A stretch of 64,000 bases of DNA from Alicyclobacillaceae bacterium I2511 (GTDB lineage Bacteria; Bacillota; Bacilli; Alicyclobacillales; Alicyclobacillaceae), in the NCBI GenBank assembly GCA_003584005.1, contig QXHL01000005.1:1-64000 (forward strand), written 5' to 3'. Below, one piece after another: positions 33,668-42,966 of this stretch. The notes under the pieces were generated by a model that worked only from the letters and a program-made list of their open reading frames with translations, had not been told where the DNA came from and did no database searches. Position numbers and translations under genes: made by a program. Numbering within the stretch: position 1 is the first letter of the stretch; the number at the start of each line of letters is the position of its first letter.

Positions 33668-34720
33668 ATGACGATTCGTGTTGCCATAAACGGATTTGGC
33701 CGGATTGGCCGGATGGTGTATCGGCGTGCGGCTGGTATTCCAGACATTAAAGTGGTGGCAGTGAATGGAACGGCTGACAAGGAGACACTGTTGCATTTAC
33801 TCCGCTATGACTCTTTGCACGGAACTTGGAAAACGGCTTTACAGTCTGAACCGGAAGGCTGGCGGATGGGGGAAACCCTGACCCGCACTTTTGCCACACG
33901 GGATCCGTCTGTGCTACCATGGAGGGACTTGGATATTGACGTGGTTGTGGAGGCCACGGGTAAGTTCAGAACGCGTGACACAGCAGGCGTTCATTTGGCA
34001 CAAGGTGCAAAACGTGTGTTGATTACAGCACCCGCAAAAACTCCTGCAGATGTGGATATCACCTTGGTAAAAGGGGTGAACGACAGGGAATTTAACCCTG
34101 CTTTACATCGCATTATCTCTGGAGCGTCTTGTACTACAAACGCTTTGGCCCCGGTTGTAAAATTGTTGCACGAAAAGTTTGGGTTGGCACACGGACTGAT
34201 GACAACCGTCCATTCCTATACCAATGACCAGCAGATTTTAGATAACCCTCACGCAGACTGGCGTCGAGCACGTGCCTGTGGACAATCAATCATTCCCACA
34301 ACAACGGGCGCCGCGCGCGCCGTTGGACTGGTTCTACCAGAATTGGCTGGGAAACTAAACGGGGTGTCTTTAAGAGTACCGACGCCGAATGTTTCTTTGG
34401 TGGACTTGGTGGCGACTTTAGAACGGCAGACCAGTGTTGCAGAGGTGAATGAAGCCTTAGCAGAAGCAGCAGTGATGTCTATGGCGGGCATTCTCGGATA
34501 CACGGACGAACCCTTGGTCTCCATGGATTTCAACGGTGAAGAGCGGTCTGCAGTGGTCGACGGCACTTCCACCATGATGGTTGGTGATAGGACGGTCAAG
34601 GTATTGGCGTGGTATGATAATGAGTGGGGTTACTCCTGCCGGATTGTGGACTTGGTCCGATTGATGGGCAGTACCCCCCTATACGCTGAGGACGAGCAGA
34701 CCGCATTGGCTCGCTTTTAG
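33668..34720 (+). CDS. gapB: Glyceraldehyde-3-phosphate dehydrogenase, GapB type
   Basis: 350 residues from the ATG at 33668, 9 bases after GAGGGGG. NAD(P) fold INGFGRIGRMVYR, catalytic cysteine in ISGASCTTNALAP, and the LVPxP-type RVPTPNVSLVDL, ending WYDNEWGYSCRIVDLV. The residue after the second beta strand is glycine (AVNGTADKE), not the aspartate of strictly NAD-dependent enzymes, as in NADP-preferring gluconeogenic GapB. No glycolytic neighbours (pgk, tpi) follow, which also fits GapB. The role in gluconeogenesis is inference. Confidence 0.88.
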   Translation: MTIRVAINGFGRIGRMVYRRAAGIPDIKVVAVNGTADKETLLHLLRYDSLHGTWKTALQSEPEGWRMGETLTRTFATRDPSVLPWRDLDIDVVVEATGKFRTRDTAGVHLAQGAKRVLITAPAKTPADVDITLVKGVNDREFNPALHRIISGASCTTNALAPVVKLLHEKFGLAHGLMTTVHSYTNDQQILDNPHADWRRARACGQSIIPTTTGAARAVGLVLPELAGKLNGVSLRVPTPNVSLVDLVATLERQTSVAEVNEALAEAAVMSMAGILGYTDEPLVSMDFNGEERSAVVDGTSTMMVGDRTVKVLAWYDNEWGYSCRIVDLVRLMGSTPLYAEDEQTALARF

Positions 34721-34768
34721 GGTACCGCGCCGCCGCAGCGGTTCGGGTCTTTGAAGAGGAGAGTCACA

Positions 34769-35911
34769 TTGGAGATTTATTTGGATAATGCAGCCACCAC
34801 GCCACTACTCCCAGAGGTTGAAGCGGTGATGATGGCTGCCTTTCAGCAGTTTGGGAATCCGTCTTCCCTTCATCGCAAAGGGGTACAGGCCGAGGATGTA
34901 GTAAGGCGCGCAAGGCAACAGGTATTGCATGCATTAGGAGTGAATCAGGGGAAATTGGTTTTTACAGGGAGTGGTACGGAAGCTAACAACCTAGCGATTA
35001 TTGGTGTGATCCGCAGGTATGCGAATCGCGGTCGGCACATTGTGACCACGTCTATTGAGCACTCATCCGTTCTTGAGGTATATCGATATCTGGAACGCCG
35101 CGGCTGGGATGTCACATTTGTAAATCCAGACGCTACCGGGCAGGTGCAGGTGCAGGATATTCTGTCCGCCCTGAGACCGGACACCCTCTTGGTGAGCATG
35201 ATGCATGTCAACAACGAAACTGGGGCCCTATTGCCAGTACAGCAGGTGGGTGTGGCCTTAAAAACTCAATCAAAAACTTTGTTTCATGTGGATGGTATTC
35301 AATCTTTTGGAAAGGTTCCTGACTGTCTTGTCCATGCACAAGCAGACTTATATACCGTGTCTGCACACAAACTGGGTGGGCCCAAGGGTGTTGGAGCTTT
35401 ATATTTGAGACAAGCTTTGAATATCGACCCCCTGTTGTGGGGGGGAGGCCAGGAGTTTGGTTTACGGTCAGGCACAGAGAACGTCGCCGGGATTGCTGGG
35501 TTTGGTATAGCTGCAGCACAGGCAGCGCAGGATCTGCCTGACAGTTGGAATCATGTCCGCAATTTGTATGGCATCCTGTGTGATGGTTTGAAAGAATTAG
35601 GTGCTCACGTGATTTCCCCTTTTCCGTTTTCCCCTTATATTGTAAATGCCTCGTTTCCTGGCATCCGGGCCGAAGTTTTCTTGCACGCTTTGGAGGCTCA
35701 AGGTGTTTATGTTTCCACCGGATCTGCCTGTTCGACACACAAGGGACGGGTGCAAACCAGCCATGTTTTGCAAGCCATGGGGATATCACTAGGCGAAGCA
35801 ACTGGAGCTGTTCGTTTTTCGCTGGCTCGCTGGCAAACTCCTGAGGATATCCAAACTGCTTTACAGAGGGTGGCAGAACAGGTCCAGTGGGTACATCAGG
35901 TGGGAGGTTGA
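34769..35911 (+). CDS. nifZ: Cysteine desulfurase (NifZ/IscS-like)
   Basis: 380 residues from a TTG at 34769 after GAGGAGAG. A class V PLP enzyme that takes sulfur from cysteine to form a persulfide. Motifs: IYLDNAATTPLLPEV, FTGSGTEANNLAI, the PLP lysine in VSAHKLGGPKGVG, and the persulfide cysteine in STGSACSTHKG. It lies 3 bases upstream of thiI, the arrangement of Bacillus nifZ-thiI, where the pair transfers sulfur to uridine 8 of tRNA. A general Fe-S role is less likely here. Confidence 0.93.
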   Translation: MEIYLDNAATTPLLPEVEAVMMAAFQQFGNPSSLHRKGVQAEDVVRRARQQVLHALGVNQGKLVFTGSGTEANNLAIIGVIRRYANRGRHIVTTSIEHSSVLEVYRYLERRGWDVTFVNPDATGQVQVQDILSALRPDTLLVSMMHVNNETGALLPVQQVGVALKTQSKTLFHVDGIQSFGKVPDCLVHAQADLYTVSAHKLGGPKGVGALYLRQALNIDPLLWGGGQEFGLRSGTENVAGIAGFGIAAAQAAQDLPDSWNHVRNLYGILCDGLKELGAHVISPFPFSPYIVNASFPGIRAEVFLHALEAQGVYVSTGSACSTHKGRVQTSHVLQAMGISLGEATGAVRFSLARWQTPEDIQTALQRVAEQVQWVHQVGG

Positions 35912-35914
35912 AAA

Positions 35915-37126
35915 ATGATTGAACATGTTTTAGCTCGTTACGGAGAAATTAGTTTGAAAGGCAAGAACCGCAGCGAGTTTGAACGAATTTTACTTCATAA
36001 TATGCGGGCTGTGTTGGGATCTTGGCCCCAGGTTAAGCTGGAGCGCAGCGGCGGGCGCGTGATGGTGACGCTTCATGGAGCCCCATGGCGTGCCGTGGCC
36101 GAGCGATTGGCCCGAGTTTTTGGAGTGGTCTCCTTAAGCCCAATTGAGGTGGCCCCACTGTCTTTGCAAGGTATAACAGCGGCAGCGGCAGAGGTTCTTT
36201 TACGTGAGCAGGGGAAAAGCCTTACTACTGAAGGTTTGCAAACTTTGCCGCTACTGTCTTTTAAAATTGAGGTGAGGCGGCCTAACAAAAACTTTCCCAT
36301 GACTTCACCAGAAATAGCGGCTACTATTGGAGGGTCCCTGCTGGAATCCGTGCCTGGGCTACAGGTGAACGTCCATACTCCACAGGTGATTGTGTACGTG
36401 GAAGTGAGACATCGCGAGGCTTTTGTCTATGGTGAGAAAGTGCGAGCGGTGGGCGGATTGCCTGTGGGTAGCGCCGGAACGGTGGGGCTACTGTTGTCCG
36501 GTGGGATTGACAGTCCTGTGGCTGGCTGGATGAGTTTGAAGCGTGGGGTGACCCTGGAATGCATTCACTTCCAAAGTTACCCTTTTACCAGTGAACGAGC
36601 GCTGCAGAAAGTGGAATCACTTTCACAGTTGCTTGCAAACTGGGGAGGGCGGGTCCGCCTACACACGGTGTACTTTACTGAAGTTCAAATTGATATTCAC
36701 AAATATTGTCCAGACGCTTTGGAAATTACTGTAATGCGCCGCATGATGCTACGAATTGCACAAGAAATTGCACGACGAAGTAATTGGTTAGCCCTCGTTA
36801 CTGGCGACAGTTTGGGGCAAGTGGCAAGTCAAACTTTGGAGAGCCTCTATGCCATCAATGCTGTGACGAGTTTACCTGTTTTACGTCCCTTGATTGCTGA
36901 GGACAAAGTGGACATTATGGCTAAAGCCCGGATGATTGGCAGTTATGAGACATCTATCTTACCTTATGAAGACTGCTGTACTGTTTTTACACCTAAAAAT
37001 CCTCGTACCCGCCCAACCCTGGCTGAAACGGAACGAGCCGAGTCCGAATTGGATATCTCTCGCTTGGTGGCAGAAGCGGTGGAGCGCACGACAGTAAAAA
37101 CATTTTTAGCACACCCCGAAGATTGA
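35915..37126 (+). CDS. thiI: tRNA 4-thiouridine synthetase
   Basis: 403 residues. An N-terminal ferredoxin-like and THUMP domain (1-165) is followed by the PP-loop LLSGGIDSPVAGWMSLKRG near residue 190, CIHFQSYPFTSERA, and LVTGDSLGQVASQTLESL. The conserved cysteine lies in YEDCCTVFTPKNP. The C-terminal rhodanese domain of the E. coli enzyme is absent, as in Bacillus. It adenylates uridine 8 of tRNA for sulfur delivered by the desulfurase upstream. Confidence 0.96.
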   Translation: MIEHVLARYGEISLKGKNRSEFERILLHNMRAVLGSWPQVKLERSGGRVMVTLHGAPWRAVAERLARVFGVVSLSPIEVAPLSLQGITAAAAEVLLREQGKSLTTEGLQTLPLLSFKIEVRRPNKNFPMTSPEIAATIGGSLLESVPGLQVNVHTPQVIVYVEVRHREAFVYGEKVRAVGGLPVGSAGTVGLLLSGGIDSPVAGWMSLKRGVTLECIHFQSYPFTSERALQKVESLSQLLANWGGRVRLHTVYFTEVQIDIHKYCPDALEITVMRRMMLRIAQEIARRSNWLALVTGDSLGQVASQTLESLYAINAVTSLPVLRPLIAEDKVDIMAKARMIGSYETSILPYEDCCTVFTPKNPRTRPTLAETERAESELDISRLVAEAVERTTVKTFLAHPED

Positions 37127-37169
37127 AGATGTACTGGTTTGCACAGGCTATGCTCAGGGAGTGATGTCC

Positions 37170-37421
37170 ATGGGGGGATTGCGTAGACTCTCCAGAATAA
37201 TTAGCTGGGTGTTTATCTTGTACTCTGTGTGGCAAGGATTTAAACGACGCCGTTGGGTGGGCGCTGGTTGGTTGCTGTGGAGTCTTGTAACCCGTCGCAA
37301 GCTACGGGATTCGCAACGTGCAGCAACGTTGACTTTTGTAAATGGGGGGAATCCCGCAGTCTATCGGCGGCGAGGTTGGCGGAAGGTATACTCAGGGGCC
37401 ACTCACAGTCGTCCTAGTTAG
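37170..37421 (+). CDS. Small hypothetical basic membrane protein
   Basis: 83 residues from the ATG at 37170, 9 bases after AGGGA; a GTG and an ATG a few codons upstream are other options. One or two short hydrophobic segments (IISWVFILYSVWQGF and WVGAGWLLWSLV) are separated by KRRR, then a strongly basic tail. It follows thiI by 43 bases and may share its transcript. No family recognised. Confidence 0.55.
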   Translation: MGGLRRLSRIISWVFILYSVWQGFKRRRWVGAGWLLWSLVTRRKLRDSQRAATLTFVNGGNPAVYRRRGWRKVYSGATHSRPS

Positions 37422-37483
37422 CAGGTTTGGGTTCACTTCGGGTGTCCCGTAAGGGAATCACAATGGAAACACCACAGTCGCAG

Positions 37484-37508
37484 CAGGGCTTGGCGAAGCC
37501 AAGCCCTG
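37484..37508 (+). terminator. Hairpin before rsfA, probable terminator of nifZ-thiI
   Basis: Perfect 11-base arms CAGGGCTTGGC (37484-37494) and GCCAAGCCCTG (37498-37508) with a GAA loop. It is followed by TTATGTTATGGG, a poor T tract. Confidence 0.65.
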
Positions 37509-37614
37509 TTATGTTATGGGTTTAAAACCTTTCTTTTATGGGAATGACTATGATAGGTTTCTAAACAACAACGAGTCGATAACCCATGTGTGACGACTGG
37601 CAGGAGGCTTTTGC

Positions 37615-38256
37615 ATGCGACAAACCTTACGGACGATGCGTCAGGATGCTTGGACTACGGATGATGACGCGGCTCTTGCAGAAATTGTTTTAAAACACAT
37701 TCGCGATGGTAGTACACAACTTGCTGGTTTCAACGAATCCAGTATTCAGTTGGGAAGAACAGCGGCAGCCTGTGGCTTTCGGTGGAACGCCTGCGTTCGC
37801 AAACAGTATCGCGGTCAAATCGAATTGGCTAAAGAAGACCGTAAAGAACGCAAATCCCAGCGAATCCAAGCACAGATGGAGGGTGGAGACTACGACCATC
37901 CTACGGCAACTCTAATGAGTTGGGCGCAGGTGCTGCGGTTTTTGCGACAGGAGAAAAATACAGCACAACAGTGGGCTTCCCGCTGGCGGTCTGCAGAGCG
38001 TGAACGCAATGATTGGCGGTCCAAATTCCAAGAACTTGAGGTCAGCTACCGCAAGGTGCAGGATGAACATCGGCAGTTATTACAGGACTTTCAGCTTGTG
38101 TCCCACGACTATCAATCTCTGATGGATATTGTCGAGCGGGCGCGCAAGGCAGCATTTCTCGATGGGGAAGACTTAAGCCAAGGATTTATGTATCGGATTG
38201 ACGAATATGGAAATTTGGAACGTCTTCAAGATTCGGACATGAAGCAGGCTGAATGA
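37615..38256 (+). CDS. rsfA: RsfA family prespore transcription factor
   Basis: 213 residues with AGGAGG upstream. The N terminus is a Myb/SANT-like DNA-binding domain: RQDAWTTDDDAALAEIVLKHIRDG, then LGRTAAACGFRWNACVRKQY. The C-terminal half (about 110-185) is a coiled coil. Bacillus RsfA adjusts sigma-F regulon genes in the forespore. In Bacillus subtilis this gene (ylbO) sits a few genes before bshC and mraZ, as here, which supports the assignment. Confidence 0.9.
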   Translation: MRQTLRTMRQDAWTTDDDAALAEIVLKHIRDGSTQLAGFNESSIQLGRTAAACGFRWNACVRKQYRGQIELAKEDRKERKSQRIQAQMEGGDYDHPTATLMSWAQVLRFLRQEKNTAQQWASRWRSAERERNDWRSKFQELEVSYRKVQDEHRQLLQDFQLVSHDYQSLMDIVERARKAAFLDGEDLSQGFMYRIDEYGNLERLQDSDMKQAE

Positions 38257-38305
38257 TGGGCCTGACTTACGATAGCCATGACAGCGTTGGCCACACTACT
38301 TATGG

Positions 38306-38336
38306 GCTGCATCCGCCTCAATCAAGCGGATGCAGC
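38306..38336 (+). terminator. Terminator-like hairpin after rsfA
   Basis: Perfect 11-base arms GCTGCATCCGC (38306-38316) and GCGGATGCAGC (38326-38336) with a 9-base loop, starting 49 bases after the rsfA stop and followed by ATCTTCTCT. Confidence 0.7.
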
Positions 38337-38481
38337 ATCTTCTCTGAAACTACAATTCTACATAATTTTTTTAATCGATTCTTTAAAAATTCATCAATTA
38401 TGCGCGGGTTTCGTATGGTTCGCGTGCTGCCATGCCAAAATAGGTTGCAGAACTTTGCGGACTATGACGGGATTCCGAAGG

Positions 38482-39759
38482 ATGAGTAGCGTGCAATTTT
38501 ATGGCAACCTGGGACGACGAACTTTTACTGTGGCGAGTTTGATACTATTAATCCCCTTCTTGTTGACAGGGTGCTATGACAGACAGGAACTGGAGCAACA
38601 AGCTTTCGTTACGGCCCTAGGCATTGACAAAGCAACTCCAGAGTTGTATGACTTCAGTTTCACCATTGCTTTGCCACAGAATTCTTCTGGTTTAGGTGGA
38701 GGGCAAACTGGAGATCAACCCTTAGCTGCAAAAGGCATTCTGACTTACCGGGCGCACGGCTTGAGTGAAGCCCTGTTGTTGGCCAATTCCAGCATTGAAC
38801 GATCGCTTAGCCTCACACACTTAGATTTGGTGGTTTTTGGGGAGACACTGACTCAGACTGGCATTTCCCAAATGCTGCGCGTTATCGCACGCAACCGGGA
38901 ATTTCGTGGCACAGTTTTAGCCATTACTGCTAAGGGAGGCAGTCGAGCGCTGATGGCGGCTAACCAACCCTTTTTGGACAAATCATCGGCGCGAATGATT
39001 GACAGTATTGCACATGTGGGGGAGCAAACTGGGATAATTCCAGTCACCTATCTGCAGGACTTGTTGCGCGACGCTCAGACCAGTCATGTGGGGAGTGTGG
39101 TGCCGCTGTTTGCCGTTAATGCGGATGTCAAGCAAAATCCACAGGGGGGTGGGGCGCCAAAGAAAGACAAGGTATTCTACAAAAGTGGCCGTGTGAACAG
39201 GACTGGTGGCAATCCGGTGGAGTGGGTGGGAGGGGTTGTTCTAAAGGACAGTAAGGCCACGTGCGAATTGAGCGGTAAGGAAGTGCGCAATTTGATGCTA
39301 ATGCGGGGACGTCTGAAAATGGCTCAGTGGGAAACTGCAGATCCTGTTTCACCGGGAGAATATTTGGGACTCACATTACACCGGGAACGCCAACCCCGCT
39401 ATACAGTGCGTTTATCCAACCCGTTGCAAATCTCTGTCGAAGTGCCATTGGAGGCTGACCTGACACAAGTCAGCGGGGACACGAATTACAGTTTGCCACA
39501 GTACCGCCTTCGACTTGAAAATGTGTTGAGTCAACAGCTATCACGAGAAATGGAGGAATTGCTCACAAAGGTGCTGAATCGTCAACAAGCGGATGTAATT
39601 CCTATTTCGGCCACAGTGCGACGGAGATTTTGGACAGATGGGGATTTTACATCTTATCCTTGGGAAGAGCGGTTAACCAACGCGCACATTCAGGTTCATG
39701 TGAGCTTAGCCATACGTCGCTATGGGTTGGAGTTGGCGTCTGCACACACGCGCATTTAA
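38482..39759 (+). CDS. Ger(x)C family spore germination lipoprotein, orphan
   Basis: 425 residues from the ATG at 38482; a GTG at 38491 is better spaced from AAGGA. The frame stays open upstream, through the rsfA terminator, and is not coding there. Signal peptide with lipobox LLTGC, then YDRQELEQQAFVTALGIDKA, the GerAC-type start. The central region FGETLTQTGISQMLRVIARNREFRGTV and the long C-terminal domain are typical. There is no A or B subunit next to it, unlike the operon at 272-4140, so it either pairs with other receptors or acts alone. Its stop overlaps that of the convergent gene. Confidence 0.88.
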   Translation: MSSVQFYGNLGRRTFTVASLILLIPFLLTGCYDRQELEQQAFVTALGIDKATPELYDFSFTIALPQNSSGLGGGQTGDQPLAAKGILTYRAHGLSEALLLANSSIERSLSLTHLDLVVFGETLTQTGISQMLRVIARNREFRGTVLAITAKGGSRALMAANQPFLDKSSARMIDSIAHVGEQTGIIPVTYLQDLLRDAQTSHVGSVVPLFAVNADVKQNPQGGGAPKKDKVFYKSGRVNRTGGNPVEWVGGVVLKDSKATCELSGKEVRNLMLMRGRLKMAQWETADPVSPGEYLGLTLHRERQPRYTVRLSNPLQISVEVPLEADLTQVSGDTNYSLPQYRLRLENVLSQQLSREMEELLTKVLNRQQADVIPISATVRRRFWTDGDFTSYPWEERLTNAHIQVHVSLAIRRYGLELASAHTRI

Positions 39760-40262
39760 TTCATAGGGCTCAAAAAGTGCCCCTCGTAGGGATGATGTGG
39801 GGGGGGGAATTGCTTGGATAAAGGGGGAGAAATAGATTGCGAAAAGGCAGTTTCACTATGAACGGGTTTGTTAACAGGTGGACTGCTTTGTTCAGGGTTT
39901 TCACCTGCGTCTGTAATAGTAGAGAGGGTGGTGTTCATCATCCACTGCATTAGAATTGGAAACAGCGGGTGTTCCACCAAGCGGCCAAAAGCGGTTATGT
40001 CCAATTTGGATTGTTCCGGAAAAGAGTGGGTCAATGCGGACGAGATGGACAAAAGTATTCGCAGATAAGCCTCTGGCTGAATGCCCAGCAAAGTTGCTTC
40101 TTTGCAAATTTTTCGGCCGAGTTGTGGACTTATGCTCAAGGATGTCCGGATACCCGAAGTGCCTCGACGCGGCTTCTTGACCGGGTGTCGTGAATACCTG
40201 AGTTTGCCATTAGGGCGTGGGGAACGACTAGAATTATTCTTTGGATGCACCTGCAAAGACAT
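39756..40262 (-). CDS. Hypothetical protein
   Basis: 168 residues from the ATG at 40262, 7 bases after AAGGAGGG. Low-complexity basic start (KNNSSRSPRPNGKLRYSRHPVKKPRRGTSG), a helical middle (LGRKICKEATLLGIQPEAYLRILLSI and ITAFGRLVEHPLFPILMQWMMNTTLS), and a Pro/Ser-rich end. No family recognised. It converges with the Ger(x)C gene and the two stop codons share bases, with no terminator between. Confidence 0.55.
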   Translation of the reverse strand: MSLQVHPKNNSSRSPRPNGKLRYSRHPVKKPRRGTSGIRTSLSISPQLGRKICKEATLLGIQPEAYLRILLSISSALTHSFPEQSKLDITAFGRLVEHPLFPILMQWMMNTTLSTITDAGENPEQSSPPVNKPVHSETAFSQSISPPLSKQFPPPHHPYEGHFLSPMN

Positions 40263-40462
40263 CTGATGGCCCTCCTTGAGAAAAGTACTTTTGCGGACAC
40301 AGCCATGTCCAGCAGATATTCGGTGGTTGTGGCACAGCCAATTCAAAGCGATGATTTGTCGCAGTTCTCTGTGCTATGGAATGCACAGGATTGCCAAGAT
40401 GGCAGGGCGACTATCTCGGCAGGTGCTGGCTCAGATTGCTTGTAGTTTGAGTGCTTGTAACT

Positions 40463-41218
40463 TTAGAGATGCCAACCTCCGCTTACCTGCAAGACTTGGC
40501 CTGTGAGGTAAGAAGACTGGGGGGAGGCAAAAAAGGCAACAGCCTGTGCGACATCTGCCGGGGTGCCGACTCGCTCAGCTGGGATCTCCATTTTCAAGGA
40601 AGCGAGGTCTGGTTCACTTAAAGCGTCTAACATGGCGGTGGCAATGGCTCCGGGGGCCACAGCATTGACGGTGATGCCCGTGTGTCCCAGTTCCTGTGCT
40701 AAGGATTTAGTGAATGCAATAAGTCCACCCTTGGCGGCTGCGTATGCGGACTCTCCAGCAGCACCAGTGACACCCCACAGTGAGGCTACGTTGATAATAC
40801 GACCCGAGCGGCCGCGCAATAAATAGGGAAGGGCCTGTTGTGTGCACAAAAAGGCGGAGGTTAAATTGACCCGCAACACTTTTTCCCATTCTTCAAGGGA
40901 AGTATCAAGACACAACTGATAACACGAGACTCCGGCATTATTCACCAAAATTTCTGGTAATCCTAACTGTGTGGCAGCTACCCACAATGCCTGCACTTCT
41001 TGTGGTGAAGTGACATCGGCGGCCACAGAGATAGCGCGACCTCCCGATTCTTGAATGACGCAAACTGTCTCCTCAGCCTCCACCTTACTGTGCTGGTAGT
41101 TGACAACCACTGAGCAGCCTTGGTGGGACAATGCGAAGCAGATGGCGCGGCCGATGCCCCGCGCTGCTCCTGTGACCACGGCAACTTTTCCCTGCAAGGG
41201 CCGAGGATTGGCTGACAT
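40463..41218 (-). CDS. SDR oxidoreductase, FabG-like
   Basis: 251 residues if started at the ATG at 41218, which gives normal family length; in-frame ATG codons at 41299, 41263 and 41245 are alternatives and none has a good ribosome site. Classical short-chain dehydrogenase: GAARGIGRA cofactor loop, ADVT, NNAGVS, catalytic Ser in INVASLWG and Tyr-x3-Lys in YAAAKGG, and VAPGAIATAM. It resembles 3-oxoacyl-ACP reductases, but the gene stands apart from fatty-acid synthesis genes and faces away from an acyl-CoA carboxylase operon. The substrate is unknown. Confidence 0.85.
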   Translation of the reverse strand: MSANPRPLQGKVAVVTGAARGIGRAICFALSHQGCSVVVNYQHSKVEAEETVCVIQESGGRAISVAADVTSPQEVQALWVAATQLGLPEILVNNAGVSCYQLCLDTSLEEWEKVLRVNLTSAFLCTQQALPYLLRGRSGRIINVASLWGVTGAAGESAYAAAKGGLIAFTKSLAQELGHTGITVNAVAPGAIATAMLDALSEPDLASLKMEIPAERVGTPADVAQAVAFFASPQSSYLTGQVLQVSGGWHL

Positions 41219-41387
41219 AAACAAACTAGTTGAAGTCAATGGCATTTCACTGGGTTTATTCATGGCCCGATAGTAGTCTTTTTGGACCTGCTTGTCCATT
41301 CATTTTGATGGGATTCTTTTGCATGATGTGTCAAGAACTGATACCCTTAGAATGTGTGCAGGGATTCGGAAGGGACTGGTATGGGCT

Positions 41388-42737
41388 ATGGTTCGCAAGC
41401 TTCTGATTGCCAATCGCGGGGAAATTGCGCGGCGTATTGAACGTACCTGTAGAAAAATGGGAATTGCTACGGTAGCGGTATATTCTGAGGCAGACGCTGG
41501 GGCACCACACGTGCGCGAGGCGGATGAAGCGGTTTTCATTGGGCCCTCACCCGTAGCGCAAAGCTACCTGAAAATGGATGTTGTTGTGCAGGCAGCTTTG
41601 CAGACGGGTGCGGATGGAGTGCATCCAGGATATGGGTTACTCAGCGAAAACGCGAATTTTGCTGAACTTTGCACACAGGCAGGGTTGACCTTTGTGGGTC
41701 CACGGGCGGCTGCAATGGCTGCCATGGGGAGTAAAGTGGAGGCTCGTCAGTTGATGGCTCAGGCGGGTGTCCCTGTGATTCCTGGTAGCCTGGGGGCAGT
41801 GTCGGACGTGCTTGAGGCTGCAGCGGTGGCCAAATCTTTAACCTATCCTGTCCTTCTGAAAGCCTCCTACGGGGGTGGGGGCATTGGCATGCAGGTCATG
41901 CACAATGAGGACGAACTTACGAAAGCGTTTGCGAGCAATCAGAACCGCGCCCAAGCCTATTTTGGAAACGGCGAAATGTTAATTGAAAAACAACTCGCTA
42001 CACCCCGTCATATTGAGGTACAAGTGCTGTTTGATGGATATGGGGAGGGTGTCTATCTGTGGGAGCGCGAGTGCTCCATTCAACGCCGACATCAAAAAAT
42101 TATCGAAGAAGCTCCTTCCCCTTTTGTGGATGAGACATTGCGACAATTGATGGGGGAAACGGCCTTACGTGCAGCGCGGGCGGTAGGGTACAGCAATGCG
42201 GGAACGGTTGAGTTCTTGGTGGATGAAAATCAGGAATTTTATTTTCTGGAAATGAATACTCGTTTGCAGGTGGAACACCCTGTCACAGAATTGATTACTG
42301 GCTTAGACTTGGTGGAGTGGCAGTTGCGACTCGCAGATGGGGAGCACTTGCCCTGGCGGCAAGCGGATGTGCACTTGCAAGGGCACGCTTTGGAATGCCG
42401 AATCTATGCGGAAGATCCGGAGCGTATGTTGCCATCTCCGGGCACCATTACGGGTTTGGTGCTGCCGGAGGGCCCGGGAATTCGCAATGACGTGGGGGTT
42501 GAGGTTGGTTTTAAAGTGACCCCTTTTTATGACCCAATGATTGGGAAATTAATTGTCCACGGGCACACGCGTGCTGAATCTTTGAAGAAGATGCAGCACG
42601 CGCTGGCTGGATATGAGATATCTGGCATTCGTAGCAACCTGTCATTGCTTCAGTCCATCGTTGCCTCGGAGGCATTCGCCACAGGCAACCTCAGCACAGA
42701 CTTCTTAGATCGCTGGATCTTTAACCGGAAAGGGTGA
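41388..42737 (+). CDS. Biotin carboxylase subunit of an acyl-CoA carboxylase
   Basis: 449 residues from the ATG at 41388 (AAGGGA about 13 bases before). ATP-grasp enzyme that carboxylates biotin: LLIANRGEIARRI, VHPGYGLLSENA, the ATP lid ASYGGGGIGMQVM, ERECSIQRRHQKIIEEAP, and the catalytic EMNTRLQVEHPVTE. The length is that of an AccC-type single subunit, not of a fused mccA. The biotin carrier is encoded separately right after it. With the hydratase and carboxyltransferase downstream it recalls Bacillus yngH of the yng operon rather than the housekeeping acetyl-CoA carboxylase. Confidence 0.9.
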   Translation: MVRKLLIANRGEIARRIERTCRKMGIATVAVYSEADAGAPHVREADEAVFIGPSPVAQSYLKMDVVVQAALQTGADGVHPGYGLLSENANFAELCTQAGLTFVGPRAAAMAAMGSKVEARQLMAQAGVPVIPGSLGAVSDVLEAAAVAKSLTYPVLLKASYGGGGIGMQVMHNEDELTKAFASNQNRAQAYFGNGEMLIEKQLATPRHIEVQVLFDGYGEGVYLWERECSIQRRHQKIIEEAPSPFVDETLRQLMGETALRAARAVGYSNAGTVEFLVDENQEFYFLEMNTRLQVEHPVTELITGLDLVEWQLRLADGEHLPWRQADVHLQGHALECRIYAEDPERMLPSPGTITGLVLPEGPGIRNDVGVEVGFKVTPFYDPMIGKLIVHGHTRAESLKKMQHALAGYEISGIRSNLSLLQSIVASEAFATGNLSTDFLDRWIFNRKG

Positions 42738-42738
42738 A

Positions 42739-42960
42739 ATGTCAGTGGCCACAATTACAGCAACAATGGCAGGTACGGTATTGAGTCTTACGGTTGTCGA
42801 GGGGGCACAAATTGCTGCCGGACAAGATGTGGCGGTTTTAGAATCGATGAAAATGGAGATCCCAATTCTGTCTGACTTTGGTGGAAGAGTAAAAAGGGTA
42901 TGGGTGACCGAGGGGCAGTTTGTCAATGAGGGGGACCCACTACTGGACGTAGAGGAGTAG
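42739..42960 (+). CDS. Small biotin carrier (biotinyl/lipoyl domain) protein
   Basis: 73 residues, one biotinyl domain and nothing else. Biotin attaches to Lys38 in ESMKME. Flanking pattern MAGTVLSLTVVEGAQIAAGQ and VWVTEGQFVNEGDPLL. It lies 1 base after the carboxylase gene and is like YngHB of Bacillus. It shuttles the carboxyl group between the two catalytic subunits encoded on each side. Confidence 0.92.
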   Translation: MSVATITATMAGTVLSLTVVEGAQIAAGQDVAVLESMKMEIPILSDFGGRVKRVWVTEGQFVNEGDPLLDVEE

Positions 42961-42966
42961 GAAAAA

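Noticed and set aside
35208-35801. Minus-strand open frame of nearly 200 codons
   Set aside because: It is opposite the well conserved cysteine desulfurase and shows no protein-like pattern.
40263-40462. Possible small gene between the hypothetical protein and the SDR gene
   Set aside because: Short frames exist on both strands but none has a ribosome site or convincing composition; nothing is seen in this gap.
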